A DNA stretch of 64,000 bases from DASUTB01 sp036374835. Lineage in GTDB: Bacteria > Actinomycetota > Actinomycetes > Jiangellales > Jiangellaceae. Below the pieces are notes generated by a model. It searched no databases, was not told where the DNA came from, and saw nothing but the letters and a program-made list of their open reading frames with translations. This document shows, piece by piece, positions 8,216 to 15,833 of the stretch (positions are counted from its first letter, which is position 1; each line of letters starts with the position of its first letter). The translations under genes were made by a program, and so were the position numbers. The stretch covers positions 5,267 through 69,266 of the forward strand of contig DASUTB010000054.1 of assembly GCA_036374835.1 (NCBI GenBank), given 5' to 3'.

Positions 8216-9274
8216 TCACATCTGCCAGATTCGCGGACGATTCTTCTCGGCGGCGTCCAGACCGGCGGTGATGACCACGTCCATGATCCGGGCGAGCGCG
8301 TCCCGATCGAGGGACGGCGCCCGGTGCCCCATCGCATGCACGATCTGCGCCTCGCGGGATCGGTCCCGTCCCGCATGGCCGCCGACCGGCTTGTGCTTTT
8401 GCACTTCACCCGCGAGCCGTACCCGGTGTTCGAGCAGCGTGGCCAGCGCCGCGTCAACCCGATCGATCGCCGCCCGGCACTCGGCCAGGGCGGCCGGCGC
8501 GGCATCGCCACCCTGTTGCCCCGACGGCCGGCCGTCACCGCGCCCGGCGCCGGAACCCTCAAGAGCCTCCATGGCCGGTATCAGCATCGCAACCACATCG
8601 CGGGCGGCATCGACATCGCTCCCGGACGACTCTTCGTCCAGCCACAGCCCGGCACTACCGGCGGCGACGGCCGCACTCGCCAGCCACGGGCTCGCGCTCA
8701 CGTCCGCCAGCACGGGTAGCCCCGACTTCTCGTGCACCTCCCGTAGCAACGCCAGGTCCAGTACCGGACGGTCGTCGCCGCGGGTTCGGTGGCCGCCCTC
8801 GGCGAGCACGACGGGTGCGGCCGAGCCGGCGCGAACGTACTCGACGGCCGCCAGCCACTCGCCGACCGTGTTGTGGGCCCCGCGGTGGAGCACCACCGGC
8901 AACCCGAGTTCGCCTACCGCGTACAGCAGCCGGAAGTCCTGCATCCAGGCTCCACCGACGACGAGTCCGTCCGCGTACTCGGCCGCCGCGTCCAGGTCCG
9001 CAGCGGAGAACGGCTCGACCAGCAGCGGGCCGGCGTCGAGATCGCGAACCTTCGCGAGTTCCGCCGCGGCCTCGACGGTGCCGTGGTGGCGGCGCAGGCT
9101 GATGTGGACGATGTCCGCGCCACGCCGCGGACCGGCCAGCACGGCGACGTTGCCGGCTCCGAGCAGTTGTCCACCGATCCGGGCATGACCATCCTGCGTG
9201 GGACGCGACGCCGGCACCGACTCGGTGGACGGCACGGCTGATCGCACCGCCGGTTCGTTCGTATGTGCGCTCAC
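8216..9274 (-). CDS. degenerate DAHP-synthase-like domain fused to AroQ chorismate mutase
   Basis: 352 residues. The N-terminal ~230 follow the type I-beta DAHP synthase fold: AGP near residue 47, AAEYADGLVVGGAWMQDFRLL, LPVVLHRG, then GLPVLADVSA. The expected active-site residues are changed. GPC is GPR, the KPRTS loop is missing, the KRG lysine is His, CERG is AEGG, and DPSH is DVSA. This domain is therefore probably not a DAHP synthase. Residues ~265-350 are a complete AroQ chorismate mutase with IDRVDAAL, HRVRLAGEVQKHK and RDRSREAQIV, which converts chorismate to prephenate on the way to Phe and Tyr. AGGAA lies 4 nt upstream of the GTG start. A candidate aromatic leader peptide and attenuator precede it. 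The mutase call is firm; the role of the first domain is inferred to be structural or regulatory. Confidence 0.85.
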   Translation of the reverse strand: MSAHTNEPAVRSAVPSTESVPASRPTQDGHARIGGQLLGAGNVAVLAGPRRGADIVHISLRRHHGTVEAAAELAKVRDLDAGPLLVEPFSAADLDAAAEYADGLVVGGAWMQDFRLLYAVGELGLPVVLHRGAHNTVGEWLAAVEYVRAGSAAPVVLAEGGHRTRGDDRPVLDLALLREVHEKSGLPVLADVSASPWLASAAVAAGSAGLWLDEESSGSDVDAARDVVAMLIPAMEALEGSGAGRGDGRPSGQQGGDAAPAALAECRAAIDRVDAALATLLEHRVRLAGEVQKHKPVGGHAGRDRSREAQIVHAMGHRAPSLDRDALARIMDVVITAGLDAAEKNRPRIWQM

Positions 9275-9345
9275 GGGGTTCCTCCCTGATGTGGGCCGAA
9301 CCCGCCGGCTCCATTGCCCGCCCGACTCGGCCGCTACAAAGACGA

Positions 9346-9373
9346 ACGGCCCCAGGCGATGCCTGGAGGCCGT
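9346..9373 (-). terminator. candidate attenuator hairpin upstream of the chorismate mutase fusion
   Basis: On the minus strand ACGGCC-T-CCAGGC, loop ATC, GCCTGG-G-GCCGT form a strong stem of about 12 pairs, followed by TCGTCTTTGT, a weak U-rich run. It lies between the aromatic leader ORF and the structural gene, 72 nt before the GTG, which is where an attenuator would be expected. Terminator function is inferred. Confidence 0.5.
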
Positions 9374-9398
9374 CTAGCCGACTCGGGTGCTGCGTGCG

Positions 9399-9464
9399 TC
9401 AGGTCACGTCTACGCCGCCGGCCACCCAAGCCGGCTTGGTAAACCCGAAATAGCCCTGTCGCAT
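9399..9464 (-). CDS. candidate aromatic leader peptide (21 residues)
   Basis: A short ORF begins MRQGYFGFTKPAW and ends in a TGA 25 nt before the hairpin at 9346-9373. It holds one Tyr, two Phe and one Trp among its first 13 residues, an unusual density directly upstream of an aromatic-pathway gene. This is the classic layout of ribosome-mediated attenuation, in which stalling at scarce aromatic codons would prevent terminator formation. No Shine-Dalgarno sequence precedes the ATG, so it would have to be leaderless or weakly translated. The ORF and its residues are read directly; regulation is inferred. Confidence 0.5.
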   Translation of the reverse strand: MRQGYFGFTKPAWVAGGVDVT

Positions 9465-9601
9465 GGCGAGTACGTTACGGGACCGGCCGCCCGCCGTCTA
9501 GTCCCTGAGATCTGCCGTCCGTATCCCGAGACACCCCGATGCTCGCATTGTCCGTACGATGCCAGATCGGAGATCGTTTGCATTGCTTGCATACACAGGC
9601 C

Positions 9602-9640
9602 ACGTATGGCAGGGGCTTCGCAGCTTTTACGTGATCATTC
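9602..9640. repeat. solitary palindrome arm at the rluD stop
   Basis: Read on the minus strand the arm is GAATGATCACGTAAAAGC followed by a block ending CCATACGTGGCC, close to the arms at 21541-21579 and 53317. The TGA inside the arm is the rluD stop codon. No partner arm with the opposite orientation is found before the leader peptide. Confidence 0.65.
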
Positions 9641-10567
9641 GGGTGGGGCGGCCAATAGGTCCAGCGCGTGCTGCAGATCGTCGGCATAGTCCGATGTGAA
9701 CGTCACCGCCTCGCCCGTCCCAGGGTGCTCGAACTCCAGGCGAACCGCGTGCAGCCACTGGCGCGTCAACCCGAGCCGCGACGCCAGCACCGGATCCGCT
9801 CCGTACGTAAGGTCCCCGACACAAGGGTGATGCACGGCGCTCATGTGAACCCGGATCTGGTGGGTCCGGCCGGTCTCCAGACGGACCTCGAGCAGGCTCG
9901 CGGCCGGGAACGCCTCGATCGTCTCGTAGTGGGTGACGCTCGGCTTGCCGCCGGCCACCACCGCCCAGCGGTAATCGTGCACGGGATGCCGGTCGATCGG
10001 CGCGTCGATGGTCCCGCGCGTCGGATCGGGATGGCCCTGAACGACGGCGTGATACACCTTGTCGACGGTTCGGTCCCGGAACTGCCGCTTGAGCAGCGTG
10101 TAGGCGATCTCGGACTTGGCCACCACCATCACACCGCTGGTGCCGACGTCCAGGCGGTGGACGACGCCCTGGCGCTCCGCGGCGCCACTCGTCGAGATCC
10201 GGTACCCCGCCGCCGCGAGCCCGCCGACAACGGTCGGACCGGTCCAGCCGGGCGATGGATGGACGGCCACCCCCACCGGCTTGTCGACGACCACGATGTC
10301 GTCGTCATCATGCAGGATGCGCATACCTTCGACGGGTTCGGCCACCACCGTCACCGGCGCCGGCGGCGCAGGCAGTTGGACCTCCAGCCAGGCACCGGCG
10401 TGGATGCGGTCGGACTTGGCCGCCGTTGAACCGTTCACCTCGACCGAACCGGCCGAGATCAGATCCGCCGCCTTGGTTCGGGAGAGGCCGAACATCCGCG
10501 CCAGCGCCGCGTCGAGCCGCTCGCCGTCGAGACCGTCGGGAACCGGCAGGCTACGCCGCTCACTCAC
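9635..10567 (-). CDS. rluD: RluA/RluD-family pseudouridine synthase
   Basis: 310 residues, typical for RluD-type enzymes that isomerise uridines in 23S rRNA. An S4-like RNA-binding domain covers about residues 1-75 (GERLDAALARMFGLSRTKAADLI). The catalytic motif HRLDVGTSGVMVVAKS holds the essential aspartate near residue 143, and LETGRTHQIRVHM and VGDLTYG follow as usual. The GTG start overlaps the lspA stop as GTGA, indicating coupled translation as the last gene of yggU-TraR/DksA-lspA-rluD. Its TGA stop is part of a GAATGATCACGT palindrome arm. Whether it acts at the RluD positions specifically is not shown. Confidence 0.93.
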   Translation of the reverse strand: MSERRSLPVPDGLDGERLDAALARMFGLSRTKAADLISAGSVEVNGSTAAKSDRIHAGAWLEVQLPAPPAPVTVVAEPVEGMRILHDDDDIVVVDKPVGVAVHPSPGWTGPTVVGGLAAAGYRISTSGAAERQGVVHRLDVGTSGVMVVAKSEIAYTLLKRQFRDRTVDKVYHAVVQGHPDPTRGTIDAPIDRHPVHDYRWAVVAGGKPSVTHYETIEAFPAASLLEVRLETGRTHQIRVHMSAVHHPCVGDLTYGADPVLASRLGLTRQWLHAVRLEFEHPGTGEAVTFTSDYADDLQHALDLLAAPPE

Positions 10568-11142
10568 TCCGCGCGATCCGCGTCGTCCGGCCGTGCCCGC
10601 GTCGCCGCAGCGGACCGGCTGCCGTCATACGTGATTCCGCGCAGGCTTAAGACCGCGATCATCGCGGCACCACCGACGATCGCCGCGTCGGCGACGTTGC
10701 CCACCCACCACGGCGTCGCGAGGAAGTCGACGACGTGGCCCTGCAAGGGCCCGGGAGCACGGAACAGCCGGTCGCCGAGGTTGCCGATCGCACCACCGAG
10801 CATCCCCGCAAGGGCGATCGCCCAGGGCAGGCTGACCAGCTTCCGGCTCATGTACAGGATCGCGACGATGACCGCGATCATCACGATCGCCAACAGCACT
10901 GTGGCGTTCGTGGCCAGGCTGAACGCCGCGCCAGGATTCCGGTGCAGGCGTAGCTCGATGAACTCGCCGATGACCGGCACGACCCGGTCGTCGGCCAGAT
11001 ACTCGACTGCAAGGATCTTGGTCGCCTGATCGAGTACTGCGATGATCGCAGCGATCGACAGCAGGACGCCGATCCGCCGACGGCCGGTCGTACTGGTCTT
11101 GTCGGCGTCGCCGATCAGCGACGCTCCTCGCGTTCTTTGCAT
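10564..11142 (-). CDS. lspA: lipoprotein signal peptidase (signal peptidase II)
   Basis: 192 residues with four membrane segments. The family signatures are present: a first-helix DQATK, HRNPGAAFSL, GNLGDRLFR near residue 130, and VVDF followed by GNVADAAI, which carry the two catalytic aspartates. The enzyme removes signal peptides from lipoproteins in the cytoplasmic membrane. The ATG at 11142 overlaps the end of the TraR/DksA-like gene by 28 bp, and the stop overlaps the rluD start. No good ribosome-binding site precedes this ATG, so the exact start is uncertain. The C-terminal tail after residue 175 is hydrophilic and Arg/Asp-rich. Confidence 0.92.
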   Translation of the reverse strand: MQRTRGASLIGDADKTSTTGRRRIGVLLSIAAIIAVLDQATKILAVEYLADDRVVPVIGEFIELRLHRNPGAAFSLATNATVLLAIVMIAVIVAILYMSRKLVSLPWAIALAGMLGGAIGNLGDRLFRAPGPLQGHVVDFLATPWWVGNVADAAIVGGAAMIAVLSLRGITYDGSRSAAATRARPDDADRAE

Positions 11143-11684
11143 GACATGCACAGTGTCGCACGAGGGAACGCCTTCAACCGAGCCTTGCCTATCGGGTTCC
11201 CGCAACTCTCGCAGCGACCGTAGGTGCCGTCCTCGATCAGCGCCAGCGCGCGTTCGGTCTGGCCGAGGATCTCCCGATGGCTGGCGGCAAGCGAAATCTC
11301 GTGCTCGCGCTCGAACGTCTTCGACCCGGTGTCGGCCTGGTCCTCGCCACCGGTGTCGGTGTTGTCACGCAGCATCTCGGCGATCCCGTTCTCGGCCATG
11401 GCGATCTCTTCGCGTAGCCGGCGAGCCTCACCGGCGAGGACTTCGCGCACGGCGTCGAGCTCGGCCGTGGTCCATGGCTTCTCACCGGCCCGGACGGCCA
11501 GCTGCTCGGGACCGGCTTCACCCTTGCCCTTCTGCGACGAGACCTTGCCGTCGTTTGGCGCCGACTTGTTCGCCGCCGCCTTCTTCGGGGCCGATTTCTT
11601 GGCGGACGACCTGCCGGAACCGGACTGCGACGCCTTCTTACCGGCCGCCTTCTTCTCGCGGGTCCCCTTGCCGCTGGTAGCCAT
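11115..11684 (-). CDS. TraR/DksA-family zinc-finger protein with Lys/Ala-rich N-terminus
   Basis: 189 residues. The first ~60 are rich in Lys, Ala and Ser (KKAAGKKAS, AKKSAPKKAAANKS), like a histone H1 tail. The remaining part is a DksA-like coiled coil (ELDAVREVLAGEARRLREE) followed by a C4 zinc finger with CESC and CMSC pairs near the C-terminus. TraR/DksA proteins bind RNA polymerase through the secondary channel; the acidic coiled-coil tip expected for DksA function is only partly evident (DNTDTGGEDQAD). AGAGGAGG precedes the ATG by 5 nt, which fixes the start. It sits between yggU and lspA in one operon. Confidence 0.85.
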   Translation of the reverse strand: MATSGKGTREKKAAGKKASQSGSGRSSAKKSAPKKAAANKSAPNDGKVSSQKGKGEAGPEQLAVRAGEKPWTTAELDAVREVLAGEARRLREEIAMAENGIAEMLRDNTDTGGEDQADTGSKTFEREHEISLAASHREILGQTERALALIEDGTYGRCESCGNPIGKARLKAFPRATLCMSCKEREERR

Positions 11685-11745
11685 CGGCGCCTCCTCTTTC
11701 GTCTCCGTCAAGATCTCGTGAGAATAGATGCCCACGAGCCCAGGT

Positions 11746-12027
11746 TCAATTCCGCCCACCTGAAATCAACGATGCGAGCCGCTCGGAAACTTCCTTTCCT
11801 CCGGGCAATTCGACGACTTTGGTCCGGCTCGTCGCCCCGGTCACGAGGCGCACGTCCCGCCTTCGCAGGTGCATAGCCTCGGCCAGCGCCGTGAGCGCGG
11901 CCTCGGTGGCCTTGCCGTCCACCGCGCGGGCCTGCACGGCGACGACCAGCGCGTCACCGTACGAGCCCCCGACCCGCGTCCGAGCGGCACCGGGCTTGAC
12001 CCGAATCGTCACTCGCGTTGATTCCAC
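11746..12027 (-). CDS. yggU: DUF167/YggU-family protein
   Basis: 93 residues covering the whole DUF167 fold: RVTIRVKPGAARTRVGG at the start, DALVVAVQARAVDGKATEAALTALA in the middle, and VRLVTGATSRTKVVEL near the end. The biochemical role of the family is unknown. The GTG start is the first in the frame. It is likely the first gene of the minus-strand operon leading to lspA and rluD, and it diverges from ileS, with the T-box leader in between. Confidence 0.88.
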   Translation of the reverse strand: MESTRVTIRVKPGAARTRVGGSYGDALVVAVQARAVDGKATEAALTALAEAMHLRRRDVRLVTGATSRTKVVELPGGKEVSERLASLISGGRN

Positions 12028-12130
12028 GTCGCACCATCATGACCGACCAACGCATCATTCGTCACCTACTAACCGTCATCGACCCGCGACTTTCTCGAAA
12101 CGGGACCCTTGATCGGCCGAAAACGGCGGT

Positions 12131-12159
12131 GAAGACCGGCGTCGCGAGCGGCTATGATG
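12131..12159 (+). promoter_or_regulatory. ileS promoter
   Basis: TATGAT at 12154-12159 is a good -10 hexamer. TGAAGA at 12131-12136 sits 17 bp upstream as a weak -35. Transcription would start near 12166, just before the T-box leader. The preceding gap (12028-12130) shows nothing else firm. Confidence 0.6.
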
Positions 12160-12165
12160 GGTGAC

Positions 12166-12448
12166 GCGAACAGGCGATGACGGGACCAGCGGGCCCGCGT
12201 CACGGCCATGAGCGACCCGGGGACGGTGCGAGCCCGGGGGTACGGGCGCGAGGTCAGATCAGCCCTGAGCCGCCGGAAGAACGGCGTCGTCAGATGTGGA
12301 CGGCGCTCACTAGACCCGGCCGCACGCAACGAAGCGGGCGCCGCGCAGGCGCCAAGAAGGGTGGTACCGCGGGTACCGCCGGCCCACTAGGTCCGGCGTA
12401 ACTCGTCCCTTCGTCGATATGCCGAGAACCGACGAAGGAGCCCGCAGG
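12166..12448 (+). promoter_or_regulatory. T-box riboswitch of ileS, translational type
   Basis: A ~280-nt leader carries the T-box core AAGGGTGGTACCGCG at 12357-12371; its TGGT would pair with the ACCA end of uncharged tRNA(Ile). Stem I elements such as GACGGTGCGAGCCCGGG lie upstream, and an ATC at 12258-12260 is a candidate isoleucine specifier. Downstream there is no terminator. Instead CCTTCGTCG (12408-12416) can pair with CGACGAAGG (12430-12438), which contains the ileS Shine-Dalgarno. Uncharged tRNA should therefore release the ribosome-binding site. The core motif and the sequestering helix are read directly; the specifier assignment is inferred. Confidence 0.92.
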
Positions 12449-15400
12449 ATGGCCGCGCAGGACCAGCCGAGGTACCGCACCGTCCCCAACCAGGTCGACC
12501 TGCCCGCGATGGAGCGCGACATCCTCGCGTTCTGGCAGGAATTCGACGTTTTTGCCCAGACGCTCAAAGCGAGCGAGGGCTCACCGACCTGGATGTTCTA
12601 CGAAGGTCCGCCGACCGCGAACGGCACGCCGGGCACCCACCATGTCGAGGCTCGCGCGTTCAAGGACATCTTCCCGCGCTACAAGACCATGAAGGGGTAC
12701 CACGTGCCCCGCAAGGCCGGCTGGGACTGTCACGGCCTACCAGTCGAGATCGCGGTCGAGAAGGAACTCGGCTTCTCCGACAAGGGCGACATCGAGGCAT
12801 ACGGCATCGCACCGTTCAACGCGAAGTGCCGCGAGTCGGTCGAGCGGCACGTCGACGAGTTCGAGGCGATGACCGAGCGCATGGGCTACTGGGTCGACAC
12901 CGAGGACGCCTACCGGACCATGGACTCCGAGTACGTGCAGAGTGTCTGGTGGTCGCTCAAGCAGATCTTCGACGCCGGCCTGCTCGTCGAGGATCATCGC
13001 GTCGCGCCGTACTGCCCGCGATGCGGCACGGGGCTGTCGTCCCACGAGCTCGCCCAGGGTTACGAGACGATCGCCGACCCGTCGGTCTACGTGCGCTTTC
13101 CCGTGACGTCGGGGCCGCTGGCGGGCAAGGCGTCCCTGCTGGTGTGGACGACGACACCATGGACGCTCGTGTCCAACACGTCGGTCGCCGTGCACCCGGA
13201 CGTCACCTACGTGGCCGCCACCGACGGCGCCGAGACGCTCATGGTGGCCGAGCCCCTGTTCGACACGGTGCTCGGCGGGGGCTGGACGGTCACCGACCGG
13301 TTCGCCGGCACCGAGATGGAACGATGGACGTACCAACGCCCGTTCGAGCTCGTCGAGATCCCCGACGCGCACTTCGTGGTCGTCGACGATTACGTGACGA
13401 CCGCCGACGGGACCGGCCTGGTCCATCAAGCACCGGCGTTCGGCGCGGACGACCTGCGCGTCTGCCGTCGCTACGGCCTGCCGGTCGTCAATCCCGTGAA
13501 CCCGGACGGCACGTTCGCCGACGACGTCCCCCTCGTCGGCGGTGATTTCTTCAAGCACGCGGACGCGGCGCTGACCCGCGACCTCGACAACCGTGGCCTG
13601 CTGTTCAAACACGAGCAGTACGAGCACGAGTACCCGCACTGCTGGCGCTGCGGCACACCGCTGATCTACTACGCGCAGCCGTCGTGGTACATCCGCACCA
13701 CCGCCATCGTGGACGCGCTGTTGCGCGAGAACGAGAACACCAACTGGTACCCCGAAACGATCAAGTGGGGCAGGTACGGTGAATGGCTGCGCAACAACGT
13801 CGACTGGGCGCTGTCCCGGAACAGGTACTGGGGTACACCGCTGCCCGTCTGGCGGTGCGACGCGGACAGGGAGCACCTGGTGTGCGTCGAATCGCTCGCC
13901 GACCTCTCCCAGCGCGCTGGTGCGGACCTTTCCGGGCTGGACCCCCACCGTCCCTTCGTTGACGACGTGACGTTCACCTGCGAGCGCTGCGACGGCACGA
14001 TGCGGCGCGAACCGTACGTGATCGACGTCTGGTACGACTCGGGCTCGATGCCGTTCGCGCAGTGGGGATATCCGCACCGGCCCGGCAGCAAGGAGAAGTT
14101 CGAGGACACCTATCCGGCGCAGTACATCTGCGAGGCACTCGACCAGACGCGCGGCTGGTTCTACACACTCATGGCGGTCGGAACGCTCGTATTCGACCGC
14201 TCCTCGTACGAGAACGTCGTCTGCCTCGGGCTGATCCTCGCCGAGGACGGTCGCCGCATGAGCACCAAGTTCGGAAACGCGCTGGAGCCGGTCCCGTTGA
14301 TGGATCGGCACGGTGCCGATGCGGTGCGCTGGTTCATGCTGGCCAGCGGTTCACCTTGGCAGGCCAGGCGGATCGGGCACGCCGGGTTGCAGGAGATCGT
14401 CCGCAAGGTCCTGCTCACTTACTGGAACACCGTCGCGTTCCTGTCGCTGTACGGGAGGGCGAACGACTGGTCGCCGGACGGCGCCGCACCTCCGGTGGGC
14501 GAGCGGCCGGTGCTGGATCGTTGGGTGCTGTCGGAGCTGAACCGCCTGATCCGCGACGTCGACGAGGCACTGGACAACTTCGAGACCCAGCGCACCGGTG
14601 CCCGGCTCGCGGCGTTCATCGACGACTTGTCGAACTGGTACGTGCGCCGGTCGCGACGTCGGTTCTGGGACGGCGACCCGGCCGCGCTCGCGACACTCCA
14701 TGAGTGCGTTCGTACCCTCACACTGCTGCTGGCGCCGCTCGTCCCGTTCATCACCGAGCGGGTCTGGGCCGACATCGTCCGCCCTGTGGATCCGGAGGCG
14801 CCGCTGTCGGTGCACATGGCCTCGTTCCCGGTCGCCGACGAGACGCTCGTCGATGACACACTGGCCGACGAGGTGGCTCTCACCCGGCGGCTCGTCGAAC
14901 TCGGCCGGGCCGCGCGGGCGGAGTCGAAGGTGCGGACCCGCCAGCCACTGGCCCGCGCGCTGGTGGGAGCTCGCGGCTGGGAGTCGCTGCGCGACGAGCT
15001 TCGCTCGGAGATCGCCGACGAGCTGAACGTGACCGAGGTGACGTCCCTCGGCACGGCCGGCGACGAACTCGTCGACATCAGCGCCAAGGCCAACTTCCGC
15101 TCGCTCGGCAAGCGGTTCGGCAAGAACACGCCCGCGGTGGCATCCGCGATCGCCGACGCCGACCCGGCTGTTCTGGCCGAGCAGCTGGCGTCCGGGCGGG
15201 CGGTCCTCACCGTCGAGGGCCTCGGCGAGGTGCCGGTCGAGCCGGACGACGTCGTCATCACCGAGACACCCAGGGAAGGATGGGCGGTCGCCCGCGAGGG
15301 TGCGACCGTCGCGCTCGATCTCACCCTGACCGACGAGCTCGTGCGCGCCGGCCTTTCCCGCGAGGTGGTGCGATTCGTCCAGGACGCTCGTAAGTCCGCC

Positions 15401-15601
15401 GGCTTCGAGGTCACCGACCGCATCGAGCTCGCCTGGGCGGCCGACGGCGAGCTCGCCGCCGCGATGCGCGAGCACGCCGGCATCGTGGCGCGTGAGGTGC
15501 TTGCCACCGAGATCTACGAAGGTCTCGATGCCCTCGCCGAGGCGGACGAGCGCACCGAGCCGGACCTCGGCCTCACCGTCCGCCTGCGCCGCACCGAATG
15601 A
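12449..15601 (+). CDS. ileS: isoleucyl-tRNA synthetase, eukaryote-like type
   Basis: 1050 residues, the length of the large actinobacterial IleS. The class I HIGH-type motif appears as GTPGTHH near residue 60, and the KMSKS-type motif as RRMSTKFGN near residue 604. An editing domain (LVWTTTPWTLVSNTSV, about residue 230-245) removes Val-tRNA(Ile). There is a C-terminal anticodon-binding region and no terminal zinc ribbon. This architecture belongs to the eukaryote-like IleS group, which in other species is often mupirocin-insensitive. The ATG at 12449 follows GAAGGAG by 9 nt. Expression is under the upstream T-box. The TGA stop is embedded in the left arm of a palindrome, and the gene converges on wag31. 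Confidence 0.97.
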   Translation: MAAQDQPRYRTVPNQVDLPAMERDILAFWQEFDVFAQTLKASEGSPTWMFYEGPPTANGTPGTHHVEARAFKDIFPRYKTMKGYHVPRKAGWDCHGLPVEIAVEKELGFSDKGDIEAYGIAPFNAKCRESVERHVDEFEAMTERMGYWVDTEDAYRTMDSEYVQSVWWSLKQIFDAGLLVEDHRVAPYCPRCGTGLSSHELAQGYETIADPSVYVRFPVTSGPLAGKASLLVWTTTPWTLVSNTSVAVHPDVTYVAATDGAETLMVAEPLFDTVLGGGWTVTDRFAGTEMERWTYQRPFELVEIPDAHFVVVDDYVTTADGTGLVHQAPAFGADDLRVCRRYGLPVVNPVNPDGTFADDVPLVGGDFFKHADAALTRDLDNRGLLFKHEQYEHEYPHCWRCGTPLIYYAQPSWYIRTTAIVDALLRENENTNWYPETIKWGRYGEWLRNNVDWALSRNRYWGTPLPVWRCDADREHLVCVESLADLSQRAGADLSGLDPHRPFVDDVTFTCERCDGTMRREPYVIDVWYDSGSMPFAQWGYPHRPGSKEKFEDTYPAQYICEALDQTRGWFYTLMAVGTLVFDRSSYENVVCLGLILAEDGRRMSTKFGNALEPVPLMDRHGADAVRWFMLASGSPWQARRIGHAGLQEIVRKVLLTYWNTVAFLSLYGRANDWSPDGAAPPVGERPVLDRWVLSELNRLIRDVDEALDNFETQRTGARLAAFIDDLSNWYVRRSRRRFWDGDPAALATLHECVRTLTLLLAPLVPFITERVWADIVRPVDPEAPLSVHMASFPVADETLVDDTLADEVALTRRLVELGRAARAESKVRTRQPLARALVGARGWESLRDELRSEIADELNVTEVTSLGTAGDELVDISAKANFRSLGKRFGKNTPAVASAIADADPAVLAEQLASGRAVLTVEGLGEVPVEPDDVVITETPREGWAVAREGATVALDLTLTDELVRAGLSREVVRFVQDARKSAGFEVTDRIELAWAADGELAAAMREHAGIVAREVLATEIYEGLDALAEADERTEPDLGLTVRLRRTE

Positions 15602-15763
15602 TCACGTTAAGCTCCGGGGCCCGAACCATACGTCGCCTGTAGGGCCGGCGAGCATGGAGAAGCCCCGCAAAGAGCGTTACCGAGACTTTGCGGGGCTTCC
15701 CCGTGCTTTGCGCGGCGTGCAGGCTACGTAAAGCTGGGAATTGCCGGCTTTACGTGATCATTC
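15596..15763. repeat. paired palindrome arms between ileS and wag31
   Basis: The left arm GAATGATCACGTTAAGC begins at 15596 and contains the ileS stop codon. The right arm ends at 15763 and reads GAATGATCACGTAAAGC on the minus strand. Together they can pair across the convergent gap, with a separate strong hairpin between them. Confidence 0.75.
15659..15699. terminator. strong hairpin terminator between ileS and wag31
   Basis: GAAGCCCCGCAAAG and CTTTGCGGGGCTTC form a perfect 14-bp stem with a 13-nt loop. It lies midway between two convergent genes and could end transcription from either side. There is no pronounced U-tract, as is common in high-GC actinobacteria. Confidence 0.8.
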
Positions 15764-15833
15764 TGTGGGCAGGACGGACGGCGGCCCGGCTGACCATATG
15801 ACGGCCGGCCGGGCGTTCGACCCAGGGCCCCGA

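Noticed and set aside
12737..14311. 524-codon open frame antisense to ileS
   Set aside because: It is the mirror of the ileS reading frame and resembles no protein family.
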